DNA from: an uncultured Bacteroidota bacterium | Lineage (GTDB): Bacteria; Bacteroidota; Bacteroidia; Chitinophagales; Chitinophagaceae | Direction of reading: 5' to 3' | Assembly (NCBI GenBank): GCA_903929195.1 | Contig: CAIYTT010000053.1 | Span: 1-35,983, forward strand | Length of the DNA: 35,983 nucleotides | Shown: positions 34,688-35,983 of the stretch, in pieces | How the letters are laid out: each line of letters begins with the position of its first letter | Numbering within the stretch: the first letter of the stretch is position 1 | The notes under the pieces: model-generated | Database searches by the model: none | Seen by the model: the letters and a program-made list of their open reading frames with translations, nothing else | What the model was told of the DNA's origin: nothing | Made by a program: the position numbers and the translations under genes

Positions 34688-35537
34688 AGATACTAATTTT
34701 CTTTATTTAGCTGATTATATTTTGAAAAATAAATACGATGATTATAATGATTTTTCAAAACAGTTTCAGGAATTGCTAATAAAATGCAATATAAAATTTG
34801 ATTGGCTTCGCGGTACAAAAGATGTCTGGGCGGTTGATTATATGCCAATACAAATTGAAACTGATAAATTTATCCAGTTTGATTATAAGCCTGATTATTT
34901 ATATACAAAAAAAGAACGAAATTCAATTTCTGACGTTGATTGTATTTGTAAAAGTATAGGGTTAAAAACTATCAAGTCCGATATTATTCTTGATGGGGGT
35001 AATGTTGTAAGAACAACTGATAAAGTAATAATGTGTGATAAAATAATTTTTGCTAACCAAAAAAATTATTCAAGGAAAGAATTAATCAAAAAATTACATG
35101 AACTATTTCAAGTTGACAAACTGTTTTTTATTCCTCAAGACCCACATGATGAAATAGGACATGCAGATGGTATGGTACGTTTTATTAATGAAAATAAAAT
35201 AATAGTTAATGATTATACTTCCGAACAGGAAGCAAAAAACAAACAGTTTGTAAGAGCATTTTACATTGCTTTAGACAATACAGGCATTGAATATGCTACT
35301 TTACCGTATAACCCTTACAACAATCAAAAAATGTGGCACGCAAATGGAATTTATATTAATTATCTACAAATGAAAGACGTAATTATTCTGCCCACCTTTG
35401 GAATAAATGAGGATGAAAAGTCAAAAGAAATAATTTCTAAGCTGTTCCCAAATTATAGAATTGAAACTATTAACAGCAATGAAATTGCATTTGGTGGTGG
35501 TGTTCTAAACTGCATTACTTGGAATATTAAGAAATAA
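34674..35537 (+). CDS. Agmatine deiminase / peptidylarginine deiminase family protein
   Basis: The 287-residue protein shows the guanidino-group-modifying (PAD/agmatine deiminase) pattern: KDVWAVDYMPIQ (49-60), D107-GGNVV, H163-x-D165 in DEIGHADGMVRF, WHANGIYINY, and the nucleophile C280 in GGGVLNCITW. Relatives hydrolyse the guanidinium of agmatine or of C-terminal arginine to give ammonia and a ureido product. The first motif is altered: the usual DxWxRDxGP reads D-VWAVDYMP, with Val for Arg and Met for Gly, so substrate choice may differ. It is shorter than typical agmatine deiminases (about 340-370). The start is ATG 34674, overlapping the UDG-like gene by 14 bases; ATG 34650 is also possible. 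Confidence 0.82.
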   Translation: MITDKDTNFLYLADYILKNKYDDYNDFSKQFQELLIKCNIKFDWLRGTKDVWAVDYMPIQIETDKFIQFDYKPDYLYTKKERNSISDVDCICKSIGLKTIKSDIILDGGNVVRTTDKVIMCDKIIFANQKNYSRKELIKKLHELFQVDKLFFIPQDPHDEIGHADGMVRFINENKIIVNDYTSEQEAKNKQFVRAFYIALDNTGIEYATLPYNPYNNQKMWHANGIYINYLQMKDVIILPTFGINEDEKSKEIISKLFPNYRIETINSNEIAFGGGVLNCITWNIKK

Positions 35538-35847
35538 TTATGTATTTTTTAATCTATAATTAAGATGATTCATCCCCCCCTAGTTCTTCCGGATTTTCCG
35601 CAGGAAATCTGGAAGTGAGAATGAAGCTCCTTCTTCGAAGGCAATTACTTGACAAAGCTAAAAGAAAGCGATATGTTTTTAGAACTAATTTATAAACTTA
35701 GCTGTCAAAATGCCGAATCTTTATTAAATTTCATAGCTTAACAACCTTTTCATTTAACTACAATACCCTGAATATATTAAGGAAAGGGATAATTCTTTCT
35801 TTTTCAAACCCCGTGGGAACATCAATGAAGAACAAGACTGAATAATT
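35538..35847. other. Non-coding stretch with palindromes before IS copy 2
   Basis: It contains an imperfect inverted repeat, CTTCCGGATTTTCC (35586-35599) with GGAAATCTGGAAG, and a small CCTTC/GAAGG hairpin close behind. A short frame ends in DMFLELIYKLSCQNAESLL and a stop near 35740, perhaps the tail of a lost gene, but I do not recognise it. Confidence 0.4.
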
Positions 35848-35983
35848 AGGGTCTGCTGAAAAAGTTCAGTTGGTTTTGATTAAGGGATTGCCGGTTTGAC
35901 ATTGAGCAGCGTGGATAGCCTTGCTGAAAAAGTCAGCAACCATAAGCATAGGGCAATAAGTGCTTGCCCGGCCAATTTGACCA
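35848..35983 (-). mobile_element. Left end of a second copy of the same insertion sequence (cut by window edge)
   Basis: From the terminal AGGGTCTGCTGAAA onward, all 136 bases equal those at 18553-18688. Orientation is the same as copy 1. The flanking bases to the left are AATT, different from copy 1's ATTT, so this was a separate insertion. Confidence 0.93.
35880..35983 (-). CDS. IS5/IS1182-type transposase, C-terminal fragment (continues outside the window)
   Basis: This is the last 34 codons of the transposase, identical to the C-terminus of the copy at 18585-20078 (WLLTFSARLSTLLNVKPAIP, then stop). The remainder lies beyond the right edge. Confidence 0.88.
   Translation of the reverse strand, partial: VKLAGQALIALCLWLLTFSARLSTLLNVKPAIP

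Noticed and set aside
20157-35847. A composite transposon between the two IS copies
   Set aside because: Copy 1 carries its own matching ATTT on both sides and copy 2 has a different left flank. The interval also includes housekeeping-type genes (nrnA, Nudix, BatA), so independent insertions fit better.
1-35983. CRISPR array, rRNA genes, riboswitches or prophage genes
   Set aside because: No regularly spaced repeats, rRNA motifs, recognisable riboswitch cores or phage structural genes were seen in reading the window.

Overview
The window is AT-rich bacterial DNA from a member of the Bacteroidota, most likely of the Chitinophagaceae type. Supporting signs are a SusC/SusD pair, a secreted beta-propeller with a type IX secretion (T9SS) sorting domain, DUF4836 and DUF3127 proteins, BatA-type and FKBP lipoproteins, and promoters of the Bacteroidota form (TAnnTTTG). 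The phylum call is firm; the family is inference.

Layout. 1-4.3 kb: ybeY (minus, running off the left edge), a translationally coupled kmo-recJ pair, and an RDD membrane-protein gene broken by one in-frame stop. 4.5-8.1 kb: a two-gene minus-strand unit encoding a small secreted protein and a 1022-residue Asp-box propeller/PKD/T9SS protein. 8.3-13.3 kb: an Rpn-family nuclease, tRNA-His with its own promoter and terminator, a DUF3127 protein, two lipoproteins (DUF4836 and an Asp-box protein) and an S4-domain protein. 13.5-18.4 kb: a decayed GxxExxY gene, then SusD and SusC on the minus strand. 18.55-20.16 kb: a complete 1604-bp insertion sequence with 14-bp inverted repeats, a 4-bp target duplication and an intact DDE transposase.

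20.3-24.9 kb: the tail of a dead dihydroorotase gene, an MBOAT acyltransferase/SGNH pair, a Nudix hydrolase and a pirin. 25-28.3 kb: a BatA/vWA membrane protein and NrnA. 28.4-33 kb: a tandem family of exported FKBP-type prolyl isomerases, each with a degenerate FKBP-like N-terminal domain plus a canonical C-terminal one. The third appears to be a double-FKBP protein broken by a one-base deletion. 33.1-35.98 kb is accessory DNA: a MazE-like antitoxin with a truncated MazF-like toxin, a compact three-gene unit (unknown protein, uracil-DNA-glycosylase-fold protein, agmatine/peptidylarginine-deiminase-fold protein), and the left end of a second copy of the same insertion sequence.

Together the envelope genes (SusCD, FKBPs, BatA, T9SS protein, MBOAT) fit a saprophytic or host-associated Bacteroidota with a busy cell surface. 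Gene decay is conspicuous: RDD, GxxExxY, dihydroorotase, MazF and the third FKBP are all broken. The best candidate for an undescribed system is the UDG-fold/deiminase-fold operon at 33.7-35.5 kb. The FKBP array is the most striking paralogue expansion.
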